Position numbers and translations under genes: made by a program. Below, piece by piece: positions 7,793 to 15,369 of a stretch of DNA of 37,650 nt. This DNA comes from Ruminococcaceae bacterium UBA1767 (GTDB taxonomy: Bacteria > Bacillota > Clostridia > Oscillospirales > Acutalibacteraceae). The stretch lies in assembly GCA_002315505.1 (NCBI GenBank), contig DCGX01000082.1, forward strand, positions 26,932 to 64,581, given 5' to 3'. How positions within the stretch are numbered: the first letter of the stretch is position 1; every line of letters starts with the position of its first letter. Under the pieces are notes generated by a model. The model was given only the letters and a program-made list of their open reading frames with translations. It had not been told where the DNA came from and ran no database searches.

Positions 7793-9070
7793 TTAAAATA
7801 ATTTTATACCGCCGAACGGACGGATTGAAAGCACGTGACAAGAGCCTTCTGAATAAACTGCCTCGATATTATTGCGGAATTCATCAAGCATATCCACAGG
7901 AACAAAAGCCTGGATTGTACCTGCAAAGCCGCCGCCGTGAACTCTCCATGCACCTTTGCCGCGGAGCATATTTTCACACATGGCAAGTGCGAGCGAAACA
8001 CCCTGGTTCTGTGGGTCTTTCGTTGTATATACATTCTGATTGTACATATACGATGAAAAACCGCTTTCGATAACGAGCTTTTTGAACTCTTCAAAATTTC
8101 CCGAATTAAGTGCGGCAACCTCTTTGTCAACTCTCTTGTTTTCATTGAAGAAATGCAAAGCGCGAAGAACTGCTCTGTCATTTGCCTTTTCACGAACGAG
8201 AGCTATATTCTGATTGAATTCGTTTTCGTCAACGTCACGAAGAACGCTCTTCCCGAAAACAGAAGCGGCATTTTCCATTTCACTTCTTACAGAAGCATAG
8301 TCATCTGTAAGGTCTGCGTGACTTCCGCCTGTGTCAACAATGCAAAGTGCGTGTGATGATGAAGCGAAATCGTAGTTGATTTTTTCGATAATCGGCTTTG
8401 ACGGGTCATTGAAGTCGATTGTGATAAATCCACCGACCGAGCTTGCCATCTGGTCCATAAGTCCGCACGGCTTGTTAAAATATTTGTTTTCGGCATACTG
8501 AGAGATTTTTGCAATTTCAACATCGCTTACCTTGCCGTCGTTGTAAAGGTGATTGAGAATTGTACCGATAAGCACCTCATATGCGGCAGAGGATGAAAGT
8601 CCCGAGCCTGAGAGCACCTTGGTCATACTTGCGGCATTGAAACCGCCGATATTATAGCCTCGCTCCTTGAAGCCTGCGCACATACCGCGGATAAGGCCGT
8701 CGGAACGTCCGTATTCGTCCTCGTGTACCGAAAGGTCGCTTATGTCAATGTCAACACATTTGTGTCCCTTTGATTTTTCGATTGCACGTGTGTCGTCACG
8801 CTTTGCGGCGGCGGCTACTGTGTCCAGGTTTACTGCGGCGGCTAAAACCTTGCCGTGATTGTGGTCAGTGTGATTGCCACCGACCTCAGTTCTGCCAGGA
8901 GCAGAAAAGAAATGAACATCATTATTTGCGCCGAAGGTTTCTGTGAAAGAGTCAAGAATTTCAGCCTCTCGTGATTTTTGTTCCTCAACAGCACTGTCGT
9001 TAAGGTAAACCTCTTTAAGTCTTGAATCAAATTCACCCGACAAAATTTTTGCTTTGAGCTGATTTGTCAT
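7793..9070 (-). CDS. galK: Galactokinase-family GHMP kinase
   Basis: Galactokinase phosphorylates galactose at C1 as the first step of the Leloir pathway. The 425-residue protein has the GalK layout: an N-terminal signature PGRTEVGGNHTDHNHG (58-73), the ATP-binding GSGLSSSAA (155-163), CGLMDQMAS with the catalytic-type D206, and GGGFAGT near the C-terminus. In the sugar-binding signature R60, H67 and D69 are kept, but the usual Glu of GEHTDYN is Asn (N66). Comparable GGNHTDH variants are, to my knowledge, found in gut Clostridia, so the sugar specificity should be treated as unproven. The start overlaps the stop of the upstream membrane gene (ATGA), and AAGGAG lies just before it, a sign of translational coupling. 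A divergent phosphoglucomutase gene supports a role in hexose use. Confidence 0.85.
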   Translation of the reverse strand: MTNQLKAKILSGEFDSRLKEVYLNDSAVEEQKSREAEILDSFTETFGANNDVHFFSAPGRTEVGGNHTDHNHGKVLAAAVNLDTVAAAAKRDDTRAIEKSKGHKCVDIDISDLSVHEDEYGRSDGLIRGMCAGFKERGYNIGGFNAASMTKVLSGSGLSSSAAYEVLIGTILNHLYNDGKVSDVEIAKISQYAENKYFNKPCGLMDQMASSVGGFITIDFNDPSKPIIEKINYDFASSSHALCIVDTGGSHADLTDDYASVRSEMENAASVFGKSVLRDVDENEFNQNIALVREKANDRAVLRALHFFNENKRVDKEVAALNSGNFEEFKKLVIESGFSSYMYNQNVYTTKDPQNQGVSLALAMCENMLRGKGAWRVHGGGFAGTIQAFVPVDMLDEFRNNIEAVYSEGSCHVLSIRPFGGIKLF

Positions 9071-9810
9071 CTGATTTTTCTCCTTTTGGATTGAATTTCA
9101 ACGATTTTGCTGGTCGCAAGCATAGATGTTCCGAGCAACAGGAACAGCAATACAAACGGGAGCAGGAATGCGGCAGAAAACGGATTAAATACGTTTCGAC
9201 CGATGAATGTATAGGAAATAAGAAGCGGTGCATATCCTATGAAAGACAAAATAAGATAGTATTTGTATCGAAAGCCCATAGCACCGTAGAGCTGACTTAC
9301 GAGATTAATCGGAATTCCGGGAACAAGTCTGAAAAGAGCAAGCAGCCACGGGTTTCCTTTACCGTCTCTTTGAATGAGGTATGCAACGGTTTCGCTTTTG
9401 TTAAGTATACTTTGGACGGCAGTAGCACCGACCTTTTTACCCCAGAAATATTTTATTGTATACAGTAAGCCGAGTCCGATGAGATTAATCGGTATCGAAA
9501 AATATGCCGGGAACACGGCAGATGTAATCGTACAGACTGCGGACAGGGGATAAAGGTAGACGGGGAACACCGCCTTGAACGCATATAGAAACAGAATAAC
9601 AAGGAAAACAGAGAATTTATCATTCATATGTGCAACCTTGTATTCGGCTGAAACAAGATAATCAAGATAACTCTGATATGACTGACGTACAACATCATTC
9701 TGAGAAACGATAAGCAGAACTATAAACACACCTGTAAGAATGAATGAAACCGCTGAAATAACGTGCATCATTTTTACCGCAATATTGACTTTACCTTTTT
9801 GTTTGATAAT
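9067..9810 (-). CDS. TVP38/TMEM64 (VTT domain) membrane protein, uncertain start
   Basis: A polytopic membrane protein of the TVP38/TMEM64 (DedA-related, VTT domain) family; members are thought to act in lipid or envelope homeostasis. It shows about six hydrophobic segments, the family block LFRLVPGIPINLVSQLYGA and the later FIGYAPLL. The last residues are basic (SKRRKIR). Start choice is odd. AGGAGG at 9820-9815 is followed by no ATG, GTG or TTG at workable distance: a TTG (9825) lies before it, AUU (9810) is 4 nt after, AUC 7 nt after, and the first ATG (9771) has no clear ribosome binding site. I mark the AUU; the ATG form would be 234 residues. It is the first gene of the operon with galK. 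Confidence 0.75.
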   Translation of the reverse strand: MIKQKGKVNIAVKMMHVISAVSFILTGVFIVLLIVSQNDVVRQSYQSYLDYLVSAEYKVAHMNDKFSVFLVILFLYAFKAVFPVYLYPLSAVCTITSAVFPAYFSIPINLIGLGLLYTIKYFWGKKVGATAVQSILNKSETVAYLIQRDGKGNPWLLALFRLVPGIPINLVSQLYGAMGFRYKYYLILSFIGYAPLLISYTFIGRNVFNPFSAAFLLPFVLLFLLLGTSMLATSKIVEIQSKRRKIR

Positions 9811-9841
9811 CCCGCCTCCTCTCAATAATCATAATCAATTA

Positions 9842-9870
9842 ATTATAGCAAAAAAGTATAATAAGGTCAA
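9842..9870 (-). promoter_or_regulatory. Sigma-A promoter of the TVP38-galK-phosphoesterase operon
   Basis: On the minus strand TTGACC (9870-9865) and TATAAT (9847-9842) are 17 nt apart. Transcription would begin near 9835, leaving only about 15 nt before the AGGAGG. Confidence 0.83.
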
Positions 9871-9947
9871 TAATCTGATGACAAAAAAATGACAAAAGAT
9901 TTACATAAAAAAGACAGGTTTTATCGCTATTTGTCGACTATGTTTTG

Positions 9948-9976
9948 TTGACTACGGGAAATTTTTGTGATATGAT
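9948..9976 (+). promoter_or_regulatory. Sigma-A promoter of the phosphoglucomutase gene
   Basis: TTGACT (9948-9953) and TATGAT (9971-9976) are 17 nt apart. The promoter is divergent from the galK operon promoter about 80 bp away. AAAGGGG precedes the ATG at 10011. Confidence 0.82.
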
Positions 9977-10010
9977 ATATAAGTAAAAAATTGCGAAAGG
10001 GGTTTATACT

Positions 10011-11648
10011 ATGGACTACAAAGCAAAATATAATCAGTGGCTTGAGTTTGATGAAGACACAAAGGCAGAGCTTCTCGCCATTGATGACGAAAAAGAAATC
10101 GAAGACAGATTTTATAAGGATCTCGAATTCGGTACAGGCGGCTTGCGTGGAATTATGGGCGCAGGAGCTAACCGAATGAATAAGTATACTGTCAGCAAGG
10201 CTACACAGGGACTTGCTGATTACCTCAAGGCAGAATACAAGGAAAATCTCAGCGTTGCAATCGCACACGACTCAAGAAATAATTCAAGAGCATTTGCAGT
10301 TTTTGCAGCAGAGGTTCTTTGCGCAAACGGAATCAAGGTTTTCCTTTATGATACTCTTATGCCGACACCTGTACTTTCATTCACAACAAAGTACCTCGGC
10401 TGTACAGCAGGTATCGTGCTTACCGCAAGCCATAATCCTAAGGAATACAACGGCTACAAGCTCTATGACGAGAACGGATGTCAGCTTGTACCCGAGTTTG
10501 CAAACAAGGTTATCGGTTACGTTGATGCTGTTGAGGATTTGCTCGCAGTTCCTCATATGGAGCTTGACGAAGCAGGTGAAAAGGGACTTTACGAGCCAAT
10601 CGGTGAGGAGGTTCTCGATGCATTCTTAAAGGAAGTTAAGAAGCAGTCACTTTATGAAGAAAAGTCTGATATCAAGATTGTTTACACACCGCTCCACGGT
10701 ACAGGTAATATTCCTGTAAGAAAGATACTTGACGGACTTAATATATCAATTGTCAAGGAACAGGAGCTTCCCGACGGAAACTTTTCAACAGTTCGTTCAC
10801 CGAATCCTGAGGAGAAGGATGCTCTCACACTTGCATTGAAGCAGGCTGAAGCAGAGGATGCTGACCTTGTTCTCGGAACAGACCCCGACTGTGACCGTGT
10901 TGGTGCAGGCGTTAAGCATAACGGTGAATTTGTTCTCGTTACAGGTAATCAGATGGGTGCGTTGCTTGTAAACTTTGTTCTTACAATGAAAAAAGCTTCA
11001 CTTAATGAGAAGTCAACACTCGTAAAGACTATTGTTACAAGCGAGCTTGGTGCGGATATCGGCAAAAAATTCGGCTTGCAGGTTGTTGAAACCCTCACCG
11101 GCTTCAAGTACATCGGTGAGCAGATTAATAAATACGAGAAGAACGGCAACAGGGAATTTGTTATCGGCTACGAAGAGAGCTACGGCTATCTTGTTGGCAC
11201 ACACGCTCGTGACAAGGATGCAGTTGTGTCCTCGATGCTTATTTGTCAGATGGCATCATATTATTACAATCAGGGCAAGACTCTCATTGATGCTCTTAAT
11301 GAGATTTATGCAGAGTATGGCTTCTATCTTGATAAGCTCGATACGTTCGTACTCAAGGGTATTGACGGTGCAGAGAAGATTCAGAAGACTATGACAGAAT
11401 TCAGAAATAATTCCGACAAGTATTTTGATGATGTAGAAAAGCTCGTTGACTACTCACTTGGTATCGACGATTTGCCGAAGGAGAATGTTCTGAAGTATTT
11501 CTTCAAGGACGGCTCATGGATGGCGATGAGACCTTCGGGCACAGAGCCAAAGCTCAAGATTTACTATTCAATCAAAAATAACAGTAAGGAAGCCGCTCAG
11601 GCAAGATATGATGCACTTACAGCATATCTCCACGACTTGATTAAATAA
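10011..11648 (+). CDS. pgcA: Phosphoglucomutase/phosphomannomutase (alpha-D-phosphohexomutase)
   Basis: A 545-residue member of the alpha-D-phosphohexomutase superfamily, which interconverts glucose-1-P and glucose-6-P (some members also use mannose phosphates) through a phosphoserine. The motifs run in order: GTGGLRG near 41-47, the phosphoserine loop TASHNP with S140, the metal loop GTDPDCDR at 289-296, the sugar-binding loop GYEESYG, and the phosphate-binding loop RPSGTEPK near the C-terminus. The length matches the PgcA-type phosphoglucomutases of Firmicutes. It has its own promoter, divergent from the galK operon; with galK it would carry galactose-1-P derived glucose-1-P into glycolysis. 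The symbol is by family resemblance, and the hexose preference is inferred. Confidence 0.92.
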   Translation: MDYKAKYNQWLEFDEDTKAELLAIDDEKEIEDRFYKDLEFGTGGLRGIMGAGANRMNKYTVSKATQGLADYLKAEYKENLSVAIAHDSRNNSRAFAVFAAEVLCANGIKVFLYDTLMPTPVLSFTTKYLGCTAGIVLTASHNPKEYNGYKLYDENGCQLVPEFANKVIGYVDAVEDLLAVPHMELDEAGEKGLYEPIGEEVLDAFLKEVKKQSLYEEKSDIKIVYTPLHGTGNIPVRKILDGLNISIVKEQELPDGNFSTVRSPNPEEKDALTLALKQAEAEDADLVLGTDPDCDRVGAGVKHNGEFVLVTGNQMGALLVNFVLTMKKASLNEKSTLVKTIVTSELGADIGKKFGLQVVETLTGFKYIGEQINKYEKNGNREFVIGYEESYGYLVGTHARDKDAVVSSMLICQMASYYYNQGKTLIDALNEIYAEYGFYLDKLDTFVLKGIDGAEKIQKTMTEFRNNSDKYFDDVEKLVDYSLGIDDLPKENVLKYFFKDGSWMAMRPSGTEPKLKIYYSIKNNSKEAAQARYDALTAYLHDLIK

Positions 11649-11653
11649 AATTC

Positions 11654-11685
11654 ACTCCCGTTTCAATCGAAGCGGGAGTTTTTTT
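11654..11685 (+). terminator. Intrinsic terminator after the phosphoglucomutase gene
   Basis: An 11-bp stem with one G-T pair (ACTCCCGTTTC / GAAGCGGGAGT) has an AATC loop and is followed by seven T residues. Confidence 0.93.
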
Positions 11686-11720
11686 GGCAATGCACAATTA
11701 TGCTCTTTTTAACAGAGTGT

Positions 11721-11890
11721 TGTAGGGGAACGATGCCCACATCGTCCCTTCAAGGCTCCTGTTTTCACTTGTGAAAAAGGGAGCTGTCGAGCAAAGCTAG
11801 ACTGAGGGATCAAAGTGAAACAAAATAGAACAAACCTTCGTCTTTGATTTTGTTCCGGTTTTTTTTACGATGTGGGCATCGTCCACTACA
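11721..11890. repeat. 170-bp inverted-repeat element (MITE-like) beside spoIVA
   Basis: The ends form a long imperfect inverted repeat. The left arm at 11721-11745 begins TGTAGGGGAACGATGCC and the right arm at 11867-11890 is its complement apart from a one-base gap and two mismatches. Each arm also holds a small palindrome, ACGATG-CCCA-CATCGT. The element contains no gene. It ends 11 bp before the spoIVA stop codon, so it sits between the convergent phosphoglucomutase and spoIVA genes. No clear target-site duplication was seen. The centre holds sequence related to a second repeat in this window (see 11754-11858). Confidence 0.8.
11754..11858. repeat. Diverged copy of the foldback repeat seen at 36065-36180, nested in another element
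   Basis: This core shares the blocks GGCTCC, GGGAGCTGTC, GACTGAGGGA and CGTCTTTGA, in the same order and at similar spacing, with the repeat at 36065-36180. It has decayed arms (a TTTTCAC-TT-GTGAAAA hairpin where the other has CTCCCTCTGACGAGGGAG). The relation is judged by eye; the copy looks old. Confidence 0.6.
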
Positions 11891-11901
11891 TTACCTTTTC
11901 A

Positions 11902-13386
11902 CTACAAAATAATACAAATCAATCCGCTGCAGCCTTCGTTGATGACCTTTTCAAGAGTTTCCTGTAGCTTCATTCTTGCATCCGTCGGCATACGATAGAG
12001 CTTGTTGTGAAGTCCTTCGTTGACTAATTCGTGAAGTGACTTTCCGAAAATGTTGGATTCCCATATCTTTGTCGGATTTTCCTCGAATTCCTTTAACAGG
12101 TACATCACTAAATCCTCACTCTGCGATTCACTGCCGACGAGGGGTGCAACCTCTGTGTTTATTTGTGCCTTCATCATATGAATTGACGGAGCAGATGCCT
12201 TAAGACGGACGCCGTATTTTCCTCCCTGACGCATTATTTCGGGTTCCTCAAGGCTTAATTCCTCCATTGTCGGCATTACAATTCCGTAACCTGTTGCCTC
12301 AACCTCGTCAAGAGCATCTTTTATACGGTCATATGCCTTCTTCGTTTCGGAAAGCTCGGCAATGCAATTCATAAGGTTTTCCTGCGAATCAATTTCAAGT
12401 CCTGTTTTCTCGGCAAGAATTCTGTAAAACATATCATTTTTGACTATTGCACAGATTTTCACACTTCCGTTTGACAGATTCAGATTCTGCATCTGTCCGC
12501 TTTCGATGTTTTTACATTCCTTGAATTTTTCGACAAAGTCTGTTATGTCACGTATTCTTGAAAGAGTGCACACGTTGCTTTTAATAAAATCAAATATATC
12601 ACGTCTGAGCCAATGAGTTTTCTCGAGTGACGTAATCCAGCCCGGAAGCTCAACGCATACCTCTTTAATCGGAAATTCATACAGAATCTGACCGAGAACT
12701 GTCTTTATTTTGTCCTCGTCAAGCTCAAGGCAGTTGACAGGAATTACAGGCACACCATAGCTTTCGCTAAGCTCGGCTGCGAGTGCGGTTGTTTCTTCGC
12801 TTGTCGGTGTAGTAGAATTGAGAAGAACGATAAACGGCTTGTTTAGCTCCTTTAATTCTGTTATAACTCTTTCCTCGGCTTCAGCATATTCTTTTCTCGG
12901 AATTTCACTGATTGAGCCGTCTGTTGTGATAACAAGCCCGATTGTTGAATGCTCCGTGATGACCTTCTGCGTGCCGATTTCAGCCGCCATATTAAACGGA
13001 ATATCCTGTTCAAACCACGGTGTTTTTACCATTCTCGGTTGGTCATTTTCTATATAACCGAGTGAGCTTGGCACTATGTAGCCGACACAGTCGATCATTC
13101 GCACGTTGAAATGTGCATTGTCGGGGAGCGATATGCAAACGGCGTCCTCAGGGATGAATTTCGGCTCGGTTGTCATTATTGTCCTGCCCGATGCGGATTG
13201 CGGAAGCTCATCGACAGCTCTGTCACGCTTTGCTTCATCTTCAATATTAGGAATGACAAGCGTGTCCATGAATCTTTTTATGAAGGTTGATTTACCTGTT
13301 CTGACAGGCCCGACAACACCGATATAGATGTCGCCGCCTGTTCGCTTCTGAATGTCGCTGTAAATTGAAGTGCTTGTATTGTTCAT
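11902..13386 (-). CDS. spoIVA: Stage IV sporulation protein A (spore coat base ATPase)
   Basis: SpoIVA is an ATPase made in the mother cell that polymerises on the forespore surface and anchors the coat. The 494-residue protein fits the family (492 in Bacillus subtilis, as I recall). It has Walker A GPVRTGKST at 26-34, MTTEPKFIP, VRMIDCVGY (the Walker B-like strand), the block TDGSI..IPRKEY and a C-terminus ending CSGLICIIL. The start at 13386 has GGAGG 9 nt upstream; an in-frame ATG farther upstream lies before this site and is rejected. A foldback element ends 11 bp past the stop codon. A possible mother-cell sigma-E promoter precedes it. This gene marks the organism as an endospore former or a recent descendant of one. 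Confidence 0.95.
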   Translation of the reverse strand: MNNTSTSIYSDIQKRTGGDIYIGVVGPVRTGKSTFIKRFMDTLVIPNIEDEAKRDRAVDELPQSASGRTIMTTEPKFIPEDAVCISLPDNAHFNVRMIDCVGYIVPSSLGYIENDQPRMVKTPWFEQDIPFNMAAEIGTQKVITEHSTIGLVITTDGSISEIPRKEYAEAEERVITELKELNKPFIVLLNSTTPTSEETTALAAELSESYGVPVIPVNCLELDEDKIKTVLGQILYEFPIKEVCVELPGWITSLEKTHWLRRDIFDFIKSNVCTLSRIRDITDFVEKFKECKNIESGQMQNLNLSNGSVKICAIVKNDMFYRILAEKTGLEIDSQENLMNCIAELSETKKAYDRIKDALDEVEATGYGIVMPTMEELSLEEPEIMRQGGKYGVRLKASAPSIHMMKAQINTEVAPLVGSESQSEDLVMYLLKEFEENPTKIWESNIFGKSLHELVNEGLHNKLYRMPTDARMKLQETLEKVINEGCSGLICIIL

Positions 13387-13418
13387 AAAATTTCCTCCGT
13401 TGAATGTTTCTTGCTTCA

Positions 13419-13447
13419 TTTTTATGAATTGCGGACGAGATTTATGC
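13419..13447 (-). promoter_or_regulatory. Possible sigma-E promoter of spoIVA
   Basis: On the minus strand GCATAAA (13447-13441) and CATAAAAA (13426-13419) are 14 nt apart. This resembles the sigma-E pattern of a KMATATT-like -35 and a CATACA-like -10. No sigma-A-like pair was found there. The match is partial, but the gene is a known sigma-E target in Bacillus. Confidence 0.4.
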
Positions 13448-13464
13448 AATATTTTCAATTAAAC

Positions 13465-13493
13465 TTGACAAACAAATTACTAATTGGTAGAAT
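13465..13493 (+). promoter_or_regulatory. Sigma-A promoter of the polytopic membrane protein
   Basis: A perfect TTGACA (13465-13470) is followed 17 nt on by TAGAAT (13488-13493). Transcription would start near 13500, which decides for the ATG at 13522 over upstream in-frame ATGs. Confidence 0.8.
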
Positions 13494-13521
13494 CTTAAAA
13501 AAGTCTGAAAGCAGGGATAAG

Positions 13522-15063
13522 ATGTTAAAACAGATAAAGATTGACAAGGGCGTTAAGCTTTTGTCGGTAGTCCTCGCAACGCTTATGGGTGGATTTATGT
13601 GGCGATGCCGTGGTGAAAGCGGCTTCGGCTCATCATGGGGACTTTACAGTGTAGGCATTATTTTTATGCTGATTATTTACTGCGTATATGGTCAGCGTAA
13701 GAATATGAAATTTGAGCTCATTCCGCTCGGCGCGTTTTTCCTCGGTCTCGGTGTTACGGGTTATGCCACTGTTTTTGACCAGACGGCAGGTGTACTTGCG
13801 GCATATAATCCTTATCAGGGCGTTGATAATGTTTACTGGCCTGTAAACCCTGTCAACGGAACATTGATTTTCTTTATAATGGGATTGACGCTTGTTCCTT
13901 TTTTCTCGTTCTTTATCGGCACACTTTTTTCAGATAAAGAATATAAATTAGGACATTATCTCGGTGCAATCGCAGTATTCTTCGTTGTTTCAAATATATG
14001 CAAGGCAACTATCGCTCATCCGCTTATATCCATAATAACACCGGATGCGGTAAAGGCGGCTGAAGCCGGACTTGCGGACAGCGGATTTGATTACGTTTCT
14101 GCCGCAAAGGCATATATGGCTCATTTCCTTGACAGAGACTGGGCAGATGACATTCCGTTTTTCGAGAATTATTATATGAGCGTTGAGCACGTTTCAGATT
14201 TGTTCGGTGCAATCTGCCTCGGCTTCTATCCGCTTATCATTAAAAAAGATAAGCTCCCGCTCATAACTTCATTTGTAATTAATGTGGGTACTGCAATCGG
14301 AACTACTGCTTTTTCGGTAATCTATTCGATGAATTTCAATACAGGCTTCTTTGCGAATGTAACTCCGCTTCGCATAGTTCGTGCCGGCTCCGGTGCTGTT
14401 CTTACTCTTACCGAATTCCCGAATGGCGTAAAGGCTTATATAATGGAAGGCGGCTCTGGATGGGGGATATGGGAATATGCAACAGGCGCCTGCGTTGGCT
14501 TTGTTGTACTTCTTCTTATCGCACTTCTTCCGAAAAAGTATTCAAGTATGAATGATATTGATACTGAGCCGTTTATAAAAAATAAGGTTGTCAGCCTTAT
14601 ATATAACATAATTACGGTAATATTCATTTTTGCACTCACTCCGATGAGAGCGGTCGGACTTCGTATCGGTAAATTGCTTTATAATGAGGGTATTCTTGAG
14701 GATGACAGTCCGACAGGGGATATCATTATGATTGCTCTTACGGTTATTCTCGGTGTGTTCTTTATTGTTAAGCTGGTTAAGAATATAATGAAGCTTGATA
14801 CCACACCGCTCGGTGTTAATCCGCTCGAATTTTCAAAAACCGCACTTCCCGCATATTTTGCAATGTGTGCAGTTCTGTATTTCTTCACTAACCATGCACC
14901 GCTTATTCATCTTCCTTTTGAAAAGCTGAAGAGTGCGTCGGGATTCAGCGGTTTCTTCTTCGGCTGGGAAGGCTTTGAAATATTCCTTATGCTTGTAACT
15001 CTGATAGCAGTTGTTGCTCTTTTGATTCCGTTCTTTAAGAAGATATTTCCAAAACAGAAATAA
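13522..15063 (+). CDS. Polytopic membrane protein of unknown function
   Basis: I do not recognise this 513-residue protein. It has about ten hydrophobic segments spread over the whole length, with a large loop between about residues 170 and 225 (rich in Asp/Ala, ending DDIPFFENYYMSVEHVSD) that is probably extracytoplasmic. Conserved-looking short blocks are MWRCRGESGFGSSWG near the N-terminus, after the first hydrophobic stretch, and MEGGSGWGIWEYATG in the middle; both are Gly/Trp-rich and could be pore or substrate motifs. The C-terminus is basic (FFKKIFPKQK). The start is set by the promoter at 13465-13493; a weak GCAGGGA precedes it. It is divergent from spoIVA and followed by a terminator, so it is monocistronic. 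A transporter is possible but not shown. Confidence 0.85.
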   Translation: MLKQIKIDKGVKLLSVVLATLMGGFMWRCRGESGFGSSWGLYSVGIIFMLIIYCVYGQRKNMKFELIPLGAFFLGLGVTGYATVFDQTAGVLAAYNPYQGVDNVYWPVNPVNGTLIFFIMGLTLVPFFSFFIGTLFSDKEYKLGHYLGAIAVFFVVSNICKATIAHPLISIITPDAVKAAEAGLADSGFDYVSAAKAYMAHFLDRDWADDIPFFENYYMSVEHVSDLFGAICLGFYPLIIKKDKLPLITSFVINVGTAIGTTAFSVIYSMNFNTGFFANVTPLRIVRAGSGAVLTLTEFPNGVKAYIMEGGSGWGIWEYATGACVGFVVLLLIALLPKKYSSMNDIDTEPFIKNKVVSLIYNIITVIFIFALTPMRAVGLRIGKLLYNEGILEDDSPTGDIIMIALTVILGVFFIVKLVKNIMKLDTTPLGVNPLEFSKTALPAYFAMCAVLYFFTNHAPLIHLPFEKLKSASGFSGFFFGWEGFEIFLMLVTLIAVVALLIPFFKKIFPKQK

Positions 15064-15082
15064 AATCAAATAATTGAATGTT

Positions 15083-15117
15083 TCCACTCCTGATTTAATT
15101 CGGGAGTGGATTTTTTT
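15083..15117 (+). terminator. Intrinsic terminator after the membrane protein gene
   Basis: The stem TCCACTCC / GGAGTGGA, extended by three inner pairs, has an A/T-rich loop and is followed by seven T residues. Confidence 0.92.
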
Positions 15118-15369
15118 ATGTAAAAATAATGACATAATCAATGCATAAAATTATATAAAATGTATAAATGTATTACAAAATCTATTGAAAGAGAAACGTT
15201 GCAAAATAAAAATATAAGTAAAAAGACGAAAAACTTCAAGAATATTGAAAAAATTATAATAAAATAACAAAAAGCACTTGAAATGTGCTTTTTGATGTGA
15301 TATTATCAACATAGAATAGAGTAAAATATTATTATATTGGAATACGATATTCTAAAGGAGCGATGAAAT
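15118..15369 (+). other. AT-rich gene-free leader region upstream of the giant gene
   Basis: This gene-free stretch is strongly AT-rich. It holds one terminator-like hairpin (15269-15293), a weak promoter candidate (TTATCA at 15303-15308, 18 nt, TATTAT at 15327-15332) and the ribosome binding site AAAGGAG at 15354-15360 for the ATG at 15370. No small gene was found. Confidence 0.5.
15269..15293 (+). terminator. Orphan terminator-like hairpin
   Basis: AAAAAGCAC (15269-15277) and GTGCTTTTT (15285-15293) form a perfect 9-bp stem with a 7-nt loop, ending in five T residues that also pair with the A run. It lies about 150 bp after the previous terminator, so it may end a short RNA, act as a back-up terminator or regulate the giant gene. 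Confidence 0.5.

Noticed and set aside
11690..11900. Possible small gene in the gap before spoIVA
   Set aside because: No open frame with a ribosome binding site; the stretch is explained by inverted repeats.
13387..13458. Longer SpoIVA start
   Set aside because: The extra 24 residues lie before the GGAGG site and cover the promoter-like region; the family starts at the MNNTSTS equivalent.
13411..13521. Longer start for the divergent membrane protein
   Set aside because: A near-consensus promoter (13465-13493) lies inside this extension, so the upstream codons would not be transcribed from it.
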